Shown here: piece by piece, positions 16,092-25,319 of the stretch
How positions within the stretch are numbered: the first letter of the stretch is position 1
Layout of the letters: every line of letters begins with the position of its first letter
From: Actinomycetospora straminea
GTDB taxonomy: Bacteria; Actinomycetota; Actinomycetes; Mycobacteriales; Pseudonocardiaceae
DNA: 64,000 nucleotides
NCBI RefSeq assembly: GCF_028737255.1
Contig: NZ_JAQZAN010000011.1
Span: 1-64,000, forward strand
Direction: 5' to 3'
Program-made: the position numbers and the translations under genes
Notes under the pieces: generated by a model
Databases searched by the model: none
Told to the model about the DNA's origin: nothing
Seen by the model: only the letters and a program-made list of their open reading frames with translations

Positions 16092-16973
16092 GTGCGGATC
16101 GCGTCGCTGCTGCCCGCGGCCACGGAGATCGTGGGCGCGCTCGGGCTCGCCGACGACCTGGTCGCCGTGACCTTCGAGTGCGACGAGCCGGCCGGCATCC
16201 GCGAGCGGCGGCCGGTCGTCGTCGACACCGCGCTGCCGGCCGGGCTGACGCCCGGGGAGATCGACGCGGTGGTCCGCGAGCGCGCCGCCGCGGGGCTGCC
16301 GCAGTACGTGCTGGACCGCGAGGCCCTGCGCGCCGCCGCCCCGGACCTCGTGCTGACCCAGGACCTGTGCCGGGTCTGCGCGCTGCCCGAGGCCACGGTG
16401 TCCGAGGCGCTCGGCGAGCTGGCGATCGACGCCCGGGTCCTCACCGTCGATCCGCACACGCTCGACGACGTGCTCCACGCCGTCACCCAGGTCGCCGCGG
16501 CGGCCGGCACACCCGAGGCCGGACAGGCGCTCGTCGACGACCTGCGCCGGCGCCTGGCCACCGTGCAGACCGCCCTCGCCGACCGCCCGCGGCCCCGGGT
16601 GCTCGCCGTCGAGTGGGTCGACCCGCCGTTCCTGCCCGGGCACTGGGTGCCGGCGATGGTCCGCTGCGCGGGCGGCGAGCCGCTCGCCGGGATCGACGGC
16701 GGGCGCAGCGTCGCGACGACCTGGGAGGAGATCGCCGACGACCCGCCCGACCTCGTCCTCGTCGCGCCCTGCGGCTTCGGGCTCGACGACGCGGTCGCCC
16801 AGGCGGAGGTCGTGCGCGAGCGGCTCCCGGGCGTGCCGCTCGTGGCCGTCGACTCCGCGTCCTACGTGGTGCGGGCCGGCCCGCGGCTGGTCGACGGGAT
16901 CGAGGCGATCGCGCACGCGCTGAACCCCGACGCCGTCCCCGCGCCGCCGCCGGGACGGGTGCGGATCCTCTAG
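16092..16973 (+). CDS. periplasmic-binding-fold (BtuF/FecB-like) protein lacking an export signal
   Basis: A 293-residue protein of the cobalamin/siderophore-binding protein fold: [30 protein letters not shown] at the start, [15 protein letters not shown] in the middle and [14 protein letters not shown] in the second lobe. It starts with a GTG directly at the fold and has no signal peptide or lipobox, so it should be cytoplasmic, unlike true transporter receptors. No permease or ATPase is adjacent. Several cysteines (about residues 35, 95, 98) are notable. A sensor, chaperone or enzyme role is possible. Its stop overlaps the convergent soxR stop. Confidence 0.75.
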   Translation: MRIASLLPAATEIVGALGLADDLVAVTFECDEPAGIRERRPVVVDTALPAGLTPGEIDAVVRERAAAGLPQYVLDREALRAAAPDLVLTQDLCRVCALPEATVSEALGELAIDARVLTVDPHTLDDVLHAVTQVAAAAGTPEAGQALVDDLRRRLATVQTALADRPRPRVLAVEWVDPPFLPGHWVPAMVRCAGGEPLAGIDGGRSVATTWEEIADDPPDLVLVAPCGFGLDDAVAQAEVVRERLPGVPLVAVDSASYVVRAGPRLVDGIEAIAHALNPDAVPAPPPGRVRIL

Positions 16974-17434
16974 CCCGCCAGCCGTCGCGGCCCCGGGCCC
17001 TCGGCGCTGAGCCGGTCGTGCGGGTTCACCAGCCCGCAGCGGTCGAGCGAGAGGCACCCGCAGCCGATGCAGCCGGTGAAGTCGTCGCGCAGCTGCTGGA
17101 GCCGGCGGATCCGGTCGTCGAGCTCGGAGCGCCACTGCGCCGAGAGCGTCTCCCAGTCCTGGCGGGTCGGCGTGCGCCCGTCGGGCAACGAGTCGAGCGC
17201 CGAGCGGATCTCCGCGAGCGGGATGCCGACGCGCTGGGCGATGCGGATGAACGACAGCCGCCGCAGCACCTCGCGGCGGAAGCGTCGCTGGTTGCCGGGC
17301 GTCCGCCGGCTGTGGATCAGGCCCTCGCGCTCGTAGAAGTGCAGCGCGGACACCGCGACGCCGGAACGCTCGGCGACCTCGCCGACCGTGAGCTCCTGGC
17401 CGGGGTACGGACGGGGTGCGGAGTGGTCGCTCAC
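16970..17434 (-). CDS. soxR: redox-sensitive MerR-family regulator SoxR
   Basis: A 154-residue MerR-type regulator: winged helix-turn-helix start [25 protein letters not shown], dimerisation helix, and the [2Fe-2S] ligand motif [12 protein letters not shown] near residue 125-136, which matches CxxCxCxxxxxC. It activates promoters when its cluster is oxidised by redox-cycling compounds. GTG start one base after the stop of the flavin reductase gene, so the two form one operon. The promoter of that operon has a SoxR-like dyad with the 19-bp spacer typical of MerR-family control, implying autoregulation. Confidence 0.93.
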   Translation of the reverse strand: MSDHSAPRPYPGQELTVGEVAERSGVAVSALHFYEREGLIHSRRTPGNQRRFRREVLRRLSFIRIAQRVGIPLAEIRSALDSLPDGRTPTRQDWETLSAQWRSELDDRIRRLQQLRDDFTGCIGCGCLSLDRCGLVNPHDRLSAEGPGPRRLAG

Positions 17435-17435
17435 G

Positions 17436-17987
17436 TCAGACCCCCGCGGCCTGCTCGTCGCGGGCGCGGCGCAGCGTCGGCGCCCACCACGCGAGGGCGT
17501 CGAGCAGCACCGTCGCGGCGGCGTCGGCGGCGTCCTCGCGGGGCCGTCCCGCGCCGTCGAACGCCCCGGACGCGCCGTGGAAGCTGACGGTGTCGCGCAG
17601 CCCCACCGCGTGCAGCTCGGCGAGCACGGGCCGCAGCTGCTCCACCGCCCGGAGCCCACCCGACAGCCCGCCGTAGGCGACGAACCCGACGGGCTTGGCG
17701 CGCCACTCGCCGCCGGTCGCGTCGAGGGCGGTCTTCAGCGGGCCCGGGAAGCTGTGGTTGTACTCCGGGGTCACGATGACGACGGCGTCGGCGGCGTCGA
17801 TGCGCTCGGCGAACCCGGTGTCGGGTCCGGTCTCGAGCAGGTCGACGACGTCCACGGAGAACGGGGGACGCCCGGCCCGTCGTCGCGCCCGCTCGGCGAA
17901 CCACTGCGCCACGACGGGACCGAAGCGACCGGCGCGGACGCTCCCGATCACCACCGCGAGCGGGACGGTCTGGTCGGTCTCGGTCAT
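17436..17987 (-). CDS. NADPH-dependent FMN reductase family protein
   Basis: A 183-residue flavodoxin-fold reductase. The FMN phosphate loop is [15 protein letters not shown] near the start and the isoalloxazine-binding stretch is [17 protein letters not shown], followed by [10 protein letters not shown]. Such enzymes reduce FMN, quinones or azo compounds with NAD(P)H in the cytosol. It is the first gene of the soxR operon and a natural SoxR target because it could deal with redox-active molecules. ATG at 17987 lies only a few bases after the predicted -10 element, so the transcript would have almost no leader. Confidence 0.9.
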   Translation of the reverse strand: MTETDQTVPLAVVIGSVRAGRFGPVVAQWFAERARRRAGRPPFSVDVVDLLETGPDTGFAERIDAADAVVIVTPEYNHSFPGPLKTALDATGGEWRAKPVGFVAYGGLSGGLRAVEQLRPVLAELHAVGLRDTVSFHGASGAFDGAGRPREDAADAAATVLLDALAWWAPTLRRARDEQAAGV

Positions 17988-17994
17988 GGGACCG

Positions 17995-18025
17995 ACGGTA
18001 GAACCTCGACCATCGTTCAGGTCAA
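17995..18025 (-). promoter_or_regulatory. SoxR-type promoter with 19-bp spacer and dyad
   Basis: Read on the minus strand: -35 TTGACC (18025-18020), a 19-nt spacer, then -10 TACCGT (18000-17995), seven bases before the reductase ATG. Inside lies a dyad ACCTGAAC-GATG-GTCGAGGT, close to the SoxR box ACCTCAAG-N4-CTTGAGGT (12 of 16 positions). The long spacer is the MerR-family signature. The element overlaps the last codons of the upstream gene. Confidence 0.7.
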
Positions 18026-18442
18026 TGGTTCGGCCGAGCGCACGCCCGCGAGCACGCGCACCGTCGCGACCGCCGCCTCCTCGGTGCGCGCGCCGGCGCG
18101 CTCGGCCCACGCCGACACCGTCCCCCCGCGCGCGAGAGCCGCACCGAGTCCCGCGGCGTCGTCGAGGCCCGACGGCACGCTCACCTCGGCGGTGACCGCG
18201 TCGCACGCGGCCAGCACCCGCTCCCGGCGGCGCGCGAGGTGCTCGGCCAGGACGTGGCGCAGCTCGGTGAGCGCGCCCTCGTCGCCGCCGGCGAGGTCCG
18301 CCGCGGCACGTCGCAGCAGCGCCTGCAACGACTCCGGCGGCAGGCCCGGGTCCTCGGGCCGCGCGGCCTCCGCGGGCGCGTGGCCCCGCTTGGCGTCACG
18401 CCGTCGCTGCTTGGCGGCGCGTCGCTCGCGGTTGCCGGGCAC
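18017..18442 (-). CDS. hypothetical 141-residue helical protein
   Basis: A protein with a very basic start (NRERRAAKQRRRDAKRG) and an otherwise helical, Ala/Leu-rich body with no membrane segment. No family recognised. GTG start at 18442 lies 10 nt after the stop of the DUF2786 gene, so they are probably co-transcribed. The basic head could bind nucleic acid, which is only an inference. Its last codons overlap the SoxR-type promoter of the next operon. Confidence 0.6.
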   Translation of the reverse strand: MPGNRERRAAKQRRRDAKRGHAPAEAARPEDPGLPPESLQALLRRAAADLAGGDEGALTELRHVLAEHLARRRERVLAACDAVTAEVSVPSGLDDAAGLGAALARGGTVSAWAERAGARTEEAAVATVRVLAGVRSAEPLT

Positions 18443-18452
18443 TCGTGCATCC

Positions 18453-19625
18453 TCACCCCTGCCGATCGGCGAGCGCCTCGCGCCCCGGTGTCAGGCTCGC
18501 GGCGTCGGCGGCGGCGCGCCCGGCGGCCCAGCCGTCGCCGTTGCCGACGCTGAAGCGCCGCCGGGTCAGCCGCGGGAACAGCTCGCCGACCGTCTGCTCG
18601 ACGACCTCCGCCCGCGCCGCGAGCACCGGCAGCAGGCCCTCGCCCAGCTCGGCGCGCGCGTGCGCCTGTGCCTCGTGGGCGGCGGCGGTGAGACGCTCGC
18701 CGATGCGCGTGGCGTAGGCGAGCAGGAAGGCGTGGCGGAACGACCGCGTCCGCGACCGGGGCACCGACCCGTCGTGCGCCGCGAGCATCGCGCGGTCGGC
18801 CTGGACCAGCAGCGAGGTGACCAGCAGCTCCACGGTCGCGAGGTCCGCGGCGTGCCCGACGACCGTGACCATGTCGAGCGACGGCAGGCTCACCGCCCGG
18901 CACCGGTTGGCCGCCGCCACCTGGTGCACGAGGCTCGACTTCGCGTTGGCGTAGGGCGCGTCGAGCCACAGGCGCCGCGCGGCGGCCCGGGGCGCCGACG
19001 TCGCCGGCCCGGCGACCAGCGCCTGCTCGAGGGCGTGGCGCCCCATCAGCTCCTGGGCCTTCGCCGAGAGCGCCTCGGCCTCCTCGGGGTACTCGGTGGA
19101 CTCCGCCTTGGCCAGCAGCCCCCGCACCCGCGCCAGGACCCGCGCGTCGACCCCCGCGGGCGCGCGTTCCTCCTCCCCGAGCCGGGGCAGCGTCGGCAGC
19201 GAGCGCAGGAGCCCGACCAGAGAGACCGCCGCGGCCAGCGCGTCGTCGGGGTCGAGCCCGCGCACCGAGCTCCACTGCCCCACCAGCGGCACGTCCCGCG
19301 CCGGCGGCTCGGCGTCCAGCTCCGCGAGGTCCGCCTCCCCGCGGGGCCGCCGGGCCGCGGCGGCGCCCAGGACGTCGACGGCGAGCACCACGCGCGCCGC
19401 CGGGAGCCGCCGGCGCACCACCTCGGTGACGTCGCGCGCGCCCCACCCGCGGGCGTGCAGCGCGTCGGCGGCGTCGAGCAGCGCCAGCTCCGCGCCCGCC
19501 AGCAGCGTGCGCGACGTCCCGTACCGCGCCCGCAGCACGGCCACCGCGTCCTCGCCCCGACCGCCCGCCGCCGCGAGCCCCGCCACGAACCGCGCGGCCC
19601 CCCGCGGGTCGTCCGCCGTGCCCAT
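18453..19625 (-). CDS. DUF2786 domain protein
   Basis: A 390-residue cytosolic protein. The DUF2786 core is seen at about residues 195-235 (RVRGLLAKAESTEYPEEAEALSAKAQELMGRH), followed by a helical region carrying LVHQVAAANRCRAV and an Arg-rich stretch. DUF2786 occurs alone and on some phage and nuclease-linked proteins; its activity is not established. ATG at 19625 is preceded by GGGAGGGTGG. It diverges from the large helicase-nuclease gene (184 bp apart), and the pairing may be functional. Confidence 0.75.
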   Translation of the reverse strand: MGTADDPRGAARFVAGLAAAGGRGEDAVAVLRARYGTSRTLLAGAELALLDAADALHARGWGARDVTEVVRRRLPAARVVLAVDVLGAAAARRPRGEADLAELDAEPPARDVPLVGQWSSVRGLDPDDALAAAVSLVGLLRSLPTLPRLGEEERAPAGVDARVLARVRGLLAKAESTEYPEEAEALSAKAQELMGRHALEQALVAGPATSAPRAAARRLWLDAPYANAKSSLVHQVAAANRCRAVSLPSLDMVTVVGHAADLATVELLVTSLLVQADRAMLAAHDGSVPRSRTRSFRHAFLLAYATRIGERLTAAAHEAQAHARAELGEGLLPVLAARAEVVEQTVGELFPRLTRRRFSVGNGDGWAAGRAAADAASLTPGREALADRQG

Positions 19626-19809
19626 CCACCCTCCCTGCCCGTGCCGTCGCCGTGCCGTCGACCGTCTCGTCACCCGGGTTCGACGCAGCCGGGACCTGCA
19701 CGGTTCCATCGCCGACCGATCCGCCCCGACGGCAGGGCAGGCGCCCCGTCACCGGGGCAGGATGCGACGCTGGGCCGTCGGGGGAGCACCTCGAGGAGGG
19801 AGGAGCAGC

Positions 19810-22800
19810 GTGGTCGTGGGCGTGCCGCAGGAGCCGGTCGGCGCCGCCGCGAGCCCGCAGGACCTCCCCGAGCACGACCCCGCCCTGCGCGACCGCGTCC
19901 AGCGCTTCGTCGGGGTCCTGCGGCGGGTGGCGCTCGCGCGGGCGCGGCCGGTGCGCCACACCCGTCACCACGTCGGCGCGCTCCCGCTGGTCGAGGTCGC
20001 CGACCAGGGCGCGGTCCGCCGCCCCCGCGAGGCCGGCGACGAGATCCTCCGCGCGCCCGCCGAGGGCGCGATGCGGGCGACGTTCGACGCGCTGTTCGAC
20101 CTCATGCGCGCCGCCGCCGACCAGCCCGAGGCCGTCGAGCTCGTCCTCGCGGGCGGCCTGCTGCACGCCCCCGACCACGACGTGCGCGTGCACCTGCTGA
20201 CCCGCCCGGTGCGCATCGAGCGCGACGCGGACGCGAACGCCATGGTGGTGACACTCGCCGGCGACGCCACGCGCTGGGAGGACGAGGAGCTGCTCGTCGG
20301 CACCGGCCTCGTCGACGACGCCGCGCCCGCCGAGCAGGACGCGCCGCCCTCACCGCTCGACCCCGACCTCGTCGGGATCCTCGCCGGCTGGGCTGACCGC
20401 CACCTGCGCGTCGAGCACGCCCGCGGCGACGACTGGATCGGCCCGACCGGTCCCGGCACCGCCCTCGTGCCCGCGCCTGCCCTGCTCGCCCGCCGCCGCG
20501 GGGCCGCCGCGCTGCGCACCTTCTACGACGCGATGGTCGCGGACCTCGCCGGCCCCGGAGCCGACACAGGCGCCGACACCGGAGCCGACGAGACACGTCC
20601 CCTGCCCGTCGGCCTCGCCCAGCTCGTCGCGGCCATCGAGCCGGCCGACCGCGCCGCGTGGCTCGCACGCACCGGCCACGACGAGCCCCCGGTCACCGAC
20701 CCGCTCTTCCCGCTGCCGGTCGGCGCCGCGCAGGGCCGGATCCTCGGACGGCTGGGCCGCGACTCGGGCGTCGTCGTCGAGGGGCCGCCGGGCACCGGCA
20801 AGACCCACACCATCGCGAACCTCCTCTGCGCCCTGCTCGCCGAGGGCCGCCGCGTCCTCGTGACCAGCGAGAAGGCCCAGGCGCTGCGGGTGCTGCGCGA
20901 CAAGCTGCCCCCGGAGATGCGCGACCTGTGCGTCTCGCTGGCCGATGCCGACGAGGACCCGGGCCTCGGCGCGGGCATCGCCGGGCTCGCCACGCGCAGC
21001 ACCGAGTTCGACCCCGACGAGGCCGACCGCGCCGTCGCCGACCTCGCCGAGCGTCGCGACGCCCTGCGGGCGGACCGGGAGGCCGCGCTGGACGCGCTGG
21101 TCGCCGAGCGCACCGCCGAGACCACCATTCAGCGCGACCTCGGCCCCGGCATGACTGGCACGCGCGCCGAGGTCGTCCGCCGCCTGCGGAGCGCTCGGGA
21201 GCGCGACGGGTGGCTGGCCGAGGTCGTCGACCCCGAGACCGAGCTGCCCCCGTCGCCGCCGCTGTCGGTCGCCGAGTTCCGGACGCTGCGCACGCTGCTC
21301 GCCACCGAGACGCCGGCGCGGCGCGAACGGGCCCGCCAGGTGCTGCCGCCGCCGGTGGAGCTGCCGCCGGAGGACCACGTCGCCGACCTCGCGGCCACCG
21401 TCCTGCGCGGGCTCGACGCGACGTCGGGCGACGTGGGGCCGCTGGTGGCCGCGCTGGGCGGGCTGCCCCCGGACGCGGCCGCGCACCTGCCGGGGGTCAG
21501 CCGGCGGGCGGCCGACGCGCTCGCTGAGCTCGACGACACGGGGGACGACGCCGAGTGGGCGCACGGGGTCGCCGACGCCGTGCTCTCCGGGCGCGCCGGA
21601 CACCTGTGGGGCCGCGCGACCGACGGGCTGCGCGCCGTCGACGACCTGCTCGAGCACGACCGCCGCGCCGGCCCGGCGCAGGTCCGGGTCGACGACGCGG
21701 TGGACGTGGCCGCCGCGGCCCCGGTGGTCGAGCGCTTCGCCGCGTTCCTCGCCGACGGCGGCACGACGCGGCGCCTGTTCAAGCCCGACGAGCAGAAGGC
21801 CGTCGAGCCCCACCTGGCGGGCATCCGGCTGCAGGGCGCGGATCCCGCCACCGTCTCGGGGGCGAGCGCGATCGCCCACCACCTGCGCATCCTCGAGATC
21901 ACCGACCGGCTCGCCGAGGGCTTCGGCCCCCTCGGGCGTCCGTTGCGCCGCGCGGAGCACCGGGCGATGCTCGTCGAGCAGGCCCTGACGCTGCGCGCGA
22001 CGTGCCTGGCCGTCGGGCGGGTGCTGACGGCCGCGGTCGCCGTGCGTGCCCTGCTCGCCGCGCTGCCGCCGGCCGAGCGCCCGCGGGTCGACTCGCTCGC
22101 CCGGCTGCGGGTGTTCGCGACACTCACCCTCGACGTCGACGACCACCGCGCCGCCGAGCTCGCGCGCGGCGAGCTCGACGAGGTGGTCGAGCGCGTCGAG
22201 GGCGGGGTGCCGCCGGAGCGCCAGGCGCCCGAGCTCGTCGCGGTCCTCGACGCCCTGCGCCGCCGCGACGCCGACGCGTACACCGAGGCGGTGGCGGCGG
22301 TCGAGTCCGCGCACGCCGAGGCCCGCGACCAGCGCCGTCTCGACGCGCTCGCCGACCGTCTCGAGCGGGCCGCGCCCGGGGTCGTCGCGCTGCTGCGGGC
22401 CCACGCGGCCGAGCCGTGGCCCGACCGCGAGGATCGCCTCGAGCACGCCTGGGCCTACGCGCGGGCGGCCGCGCGGACGCGACGGTGGGCGGCCGCCGAG
22501 GACGCGCCCGACCGTCTCGCCGACCTCGACGTCGAGCTCGCCCGCACCACCGGGAAGCTCGCGGCCGCGCAGGCATGGCGGGCGTGCCTGGGCCGGATCA
22601 CCGCCGAGCAGATGCGCGCGCTGCAGAGCCACCGCGCCTCGGTCGCCGCGGTGGGCCGCGGCACCGGGCGCCACGCCGACCGGTACCGCGAGGCCGCCCG
22701 CGAGGCCGTCGAGGTCGCCCGCGACGCCGTGCCGGCGTGGGTGATGCCGATCCGCGAGGTGCTCGCCGCCGTCGAGCCGCGTCCGGACGCCTTCGACGTG

Positions 22801-24429
22801 GTCATCGTCGACGAGGCCAGCCAGGCCGACCTGACCAGCCTGTTCCTGCTCTGGCTCGCCCCGCGGGTGATCGTCGTCGGCGACGACCGGCAGTGCACGC
22901 CCGCCGACGTCGGCGGCGGGTCGCTCGAGCCCGCGTTCGCGCGGCTGGAGACCGACCTGCCCGAGGTGCCGTTCTACCTGCGCAGCCAGTTCACGCCGCG
23001 GGCCAGCGTCTTCTCGGTGTTCCGGGCGACGTTCGGGCCGCCGATCCGGCTGCGCGAGCACTTCCGGTCGATGCCCGAGATCGTCGGGTGGTCGTCGCGC
23101 GAGTTCTACGCCGGGCCGGGCGAGGCGGACGCGCCGCTGGTGCCGCTGCGCCAGTTCGGCGCCGACCGCCTGCCCCCGCTGCGCGCGACGTTCGTGCCCG
23201 ACGCGGCGGTGCGCGGGCAGGGGTCGTCGCTGGCCAACGACGCCGAGGCCGCCGCGCTCGTCGACGCCGTCGCGCGCTGCGCCGCCGACCCGGCCTACGC
23301 CGGCGCGACGTTCGGGGTGGTCGTGCTCCAGGGCCACGGGCAGGTGGAGCTGATCGAGGGCCTGCTGCGCGAGCGGCTCGACGTCGAGACCTGGGAGCGC
23401 CGGCGGCTGCGGGTGGGCGTGGCCGCGGACTTCCAGGGCGACGAGCGCGACGTCGTGTGGCTCTCGATGGTCGTCGCGCCCGGCCACCGCCTCGTGGCCC
23501 TCACGGCCGAGCGCTACCGGCAGGCGTTCAACGTCGCCGCGTCGCGGGCGCGCGACCAGATGTGGCTGTTCCACTCCGTGCACGCCGAGGACCTCGCCGA
23601 GACCGACCTGCGCCGCAAGCTCCTCGAGCACGTCACCGCGCGGTCGCCCGACGGCTCCGCGGGCGCGCCGGAGAACCGCCCCGCGCCGGCCGAGGTGGAC
23701 CGCGAGCGCCGGCACCCGGCGTTCGGCAGTCTGTTCGCGCAGCGGGTGTTCGCCGACCTCTCGGACCTGGGGTTCGCGGTCGTCCCGCAGGTGGAGGTGC
23801 ACGGGCGGGTGCTCGACCTCGTCGTCACCGGCGCGAGCGGGCGGCTGGCGGTCCTCTGCGACGGCGACGAGACGCGGCGCCCGGCCACCCGCGCCGACGT
23901 CGAGGCCGAGCACGACCTGCGCCGCTGCGGCTGGCCCGTCGTCCGGATCGCCGAGTCGCGCTACCTGGGCGACCCGGAGGGCGCGATCACCCCGGTGCTC
24001 GAGGCCGCGGCGGCCGCCGACATCACCCCGTCGGCGCCGACCGGGCCGCTCGCCGTCGTCGAGTCCGCGCCCGCCGACCACACCGAGTACCGGCCGCGGC
24101 GCGGACGCTCGGGGCGCGCGGTGATCGGGGCCGAGACGTCCGAGGTGCCCGAGACCCTCGACGACCTCGTCGACGACCTCGCCGCCCAGGGCTTCCCGCC
24201 CCCACGCCGCGACGCGCGCGTGCACGACCCCCGCGGTGGCGGGGTGCTCACCGACGCCGCGGCCCTGTGGCCCACCGGCATCAGCCGTCGGGCCCTCGCG
24301 CCGCCGGTGCTCCTCGCCCCCGACGTCCGCGACCTGGCCCGCGAGCGCCTCCGCGACCTCGGCTACCGGGTCTTCACGACCGTCGCCGACCTCCGCGCCC
24401 ACCTCGCCGCCTCCGCCGAGCGTTCCTGA
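19810..24429 (+). CDS. UPF1-like SF1 helicase with C-terminal Vsr-like nuclease domain
   Basis: A 1,539-residue protein. An unrecognised N-terminal region (about 1-290) is followed by helicase lobe 1 with Walker A VVEGPPGTGKTHT (about 325), a long helical insertion, Walker B VVIVDEASQADL (about 1000), the motif III-like VVGDDRQCTPADVGG, and motif VI FNVAASRARDQMWLF (about 1240). The last part (about 1300-1410; FGSLFAQRVFADL, LDLVVTGASGRLAVLCDGDE, RIAESRYLGDP) resembles the MTES_1575/Vsr-like endonuclease domain. Such helicase-nuclease fusions are frequent in defence-rich regions, but function is unproven. GTG start at 19810 has a strong GGGAGGAG ribosome site. A hairpin repeat follows the stop. 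Confidence 0.82.
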   Translation: MVVGVPQEPVGAAASPQDLPEHDPALRDRVQRFVGVLRRVALARARPVRHTRHHVGALPLVEVADQGAVRRPREAGDEILRAPAEGAMRATFDALFDLMRAAADQPEAVELVLAGGLLHAPDHDVRVHLLTRPVRIERDADANAMVVTLAGDATRWEDEELLVGTGLVDDAAPAEQDAPPSPLDPDLVGILAGWADRHLRVEHARGDDWIGPTGPGTALVPAPALLARRRGAAALRTFYDAMVADLAGPGADTGADTGADETRPLPVGLAQLVAAIEPADRAAWLARTGHDEPPVTDPLFPLPVGAAQGRILGRLGRDSGVVVEGPPGTGKTHTIANLLCALLAEGRRVLVTSEKAQALRVLRDKLPPEMRDLCVSLADADEDPGLGAGIAGLATRSTEFDPDEADRAVADLAERRDALRADREAALDALVAERTAETTIQRDLGPGMTGTRAEVVRRLRSARERDGWLAEVVDPETELPPSPPLSVAEFRTLRTLLATETPARRERARQVLPPPVELPPEDHVADLAATVLRGLDATSGDVGPLVAALGGLPPDAAAHLPGVSRRAADALAELDDTGDDAEWAHGVADAVLSGRAGHLWGRATDGLRAVDDLLEHDRRAGPAQVRVDDAVDVAAAAPVVERFAAFLADGGTTRRLFKPDEQKAVEPHLAGIRLQGADPATVSGASAIAHHLRILEITDRLAEGFGPLGRPLRRAEHRAMLVEQALTLRATCLAVGRVLTAAVAVRALLAALPPAERPRVDSLARLRVFATLTLDVDDHRAAELARGELDEVVERVEGGVPPERQAPELVAVLDALRRRDADAYTEAVAAVESAHAEARDQRRLDALADRLERAAPGVVALLRAHAAEPWPDREDRLEHAWAYARAAARTRRWAAAEDAPDRLADLDVELARTTGKLAAAQAWRACLGRITAEQMRALQSHRASVAAVGRGTGRHADRYREAAREAVEVARDAVPAWVMPIREVLAAVEPRPDAFDVVIVDEASQADLTSLFLLWLAPRVIVVGDDRQCTPADVGGGSLEPAFARLETDLPEVPFYLRSQFTPRASVFSVFRATFGPPIRLREHFRSMPEIVGWSSREFYAGPGEADAPLVPLRQFGADRLPPLRATFVPDAAVRGQGSSLANDAEAAALVDAVARCAADPAYAGATFGVVVLQGHGQVELIEGLLRERLDVETWERRRLRVGVAADFQGDERDVVWLSMVVAPGHRLVALTAERYRQAFNVAASRARDQMWLFHSVHAEDLAETDLRRKLLEHVTARSPDGSAGAPENRPAPAEVDRERRHPAFGSLFAQRVFADLSDLGFAVVPQVEVHGRVLDLVVTGASGRLAVLCDGDETRRPATRADVEAEHDLRRCGWPVVRIAESRYLGDPEGAITPVLEAAAAADITPSAPTGPLAVVESAPADHTEYRPRRGRSGRAVIGAETSEVPETLDDLVDDLAAQGFPPPRRDARVHDPRGGGVLTDAAALWPTGISRRALAPPVLLAPDVRDLARERLRDLGYRVFTTVADLRAHLAASAERS

Positions 24430-24445
24430 CCCGAGGTGTTGCAAG

Positions 24446-24477
24446 CCTGGCGTCCACGCTGTCACTCAACGCCAGGA
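24446..24477. terminator. inverted repeat between convergent genes, family with 48953-48990
   Basis: CCTGGCGT (24446-24453) pairs with ACGCCAGG (24469-24476), between the ends of the helicase gene and the EcsC gene. The 15-mer CACTCAACGCCAGGA at 24463-24477 occurs again exactly at 48976-48990, also between convergent genes. Likely a two-way terminator and member of a dispersed repeat family. Confidence 0.55.
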
Positions 24478-24501
24478 AAGCCCCCACGATCATCGAGGTC
24501 C

Positions 24502-25218
24502 TCAGGCGGCGAGCACCCCGCGCTCGCGGAGGTACCGCGCCCGGTAGTGCCGCTCCGCGTCGTCGACCACCCGCGCCAGCAGCCGCGCGCCCAGGTACGC
24601 CCCGAGCGCCGCGTCGAGCACCGGCCCGACCGTCGGCACCAGGCGCGCGAGCTCCGTCGGTCCCCGCTGCACTGAGAGCCGCATGACGACCAGCGCCGCG
24701 AGGTGCCGGCGGTCGCCCTCGGCCGTCCCGCCCAGCGAGGTCGCGACGAGCGCCAGCACCGCGGTCCGGTCCTCGTCCGACCGCACCGCGAACCCGTAGT
24801 GCGCCCCCACGTGCGAGACCGCGCGCACGCATGTCGCCGTCGTCAGCAGCGAGTCCAGGCACAGCGACCCGACGACCCCGACCACCGGCGCCCACCGGCC
24901 CGCCCCGAGGAGCCCGGACAGCAGCCCGGTCGCGCCCGCCTGCACGGCGCCGACCACGGTGTAGATCCGCGCGAACGGCGGCGCCTCGTCGAGGACGTCG
25001 TCGGCCGGCTCGTGCTCCTCGTCCTCGCGCCCGAGGAGCACCCGCGCCGGGTCCAGCGTCGCGTGCCCGAGCCACTCCCCGGCGGCGCCCGCCACGGCGG
25101 CGACGTCACCCGGTGCGGGTAGGGCGCGCACCCAGCCCCGCACCGTCGCGACCAGGCCGGCGAACCGGCTCGGCGGATCTCCCGGTACCGGCGTGACGGG
25201 CGCGACGAGGGCGGTCAT
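24502..25218 (-). CDS. EcsC family protein (copy 1)
   Basis: A 238-residue protein resembling the EcsC family: weakly hydrophobic Gly/Ala-rich stretches GAVQAGATGLLSGLLG and LLTTATCVRAVSHVGAHYGF, then the conserved ending LVPTVGPVLDAALGAYLGARLL and DDAERHYRARYLRE. EcsC-like proteins are linked to ABC export and secretion in Bacillus but have no defined activity. It is a shorter, diverged paralogue of the next gene upstream (25320-26384), from which it is separated by about 100 bp. ATG start at 25218. Confidence 0.75.
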   Translation of the reverse strand: MTALVAPVTPVPGDPPSRFAGLVATVRGWVRALPAPGDVAAVAGAAGEWLGHATLDPARVLLGREDEEHEPADDVLDEAPPFARIYTVVGAVQAGATGLLSGLLGAGRWAPVVGVVGSLCLDSLLTTATCVRAVSHVGAHYGFAVRSDEDRTAVLALVATSLGGTAEGDRRHLAALVVMRLSVQRGPTELARLVPTVGPVLDAALGAYLGARLLARVVDDAERHYRARYLRERGVLAA

Positions 25219-25319
25219 CCGGGCTGACGCTAGGTCGCCGGGACGGGGCGCGGAGATCCACCACGTGCCCGGTCGGTGGCCGCCCGGTGAACGCCCGGTG
25301 GACGCTGCGCCGAACGGCG

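Noticed and set aside
17426-17440. GCTCAC motifs as further copies of the palindrome family
   Set aside because: Here and at 40709, 49934 and 51754 the motif is just a GTGAGC start codon context without a mirrored arm.
20350-24465. Long open frame opposite the helicase gene
   Set aside because: Shadow of the GC-rich coding frame; no motif or ribosome site, while the plus strand shows the complete helicase motif set.
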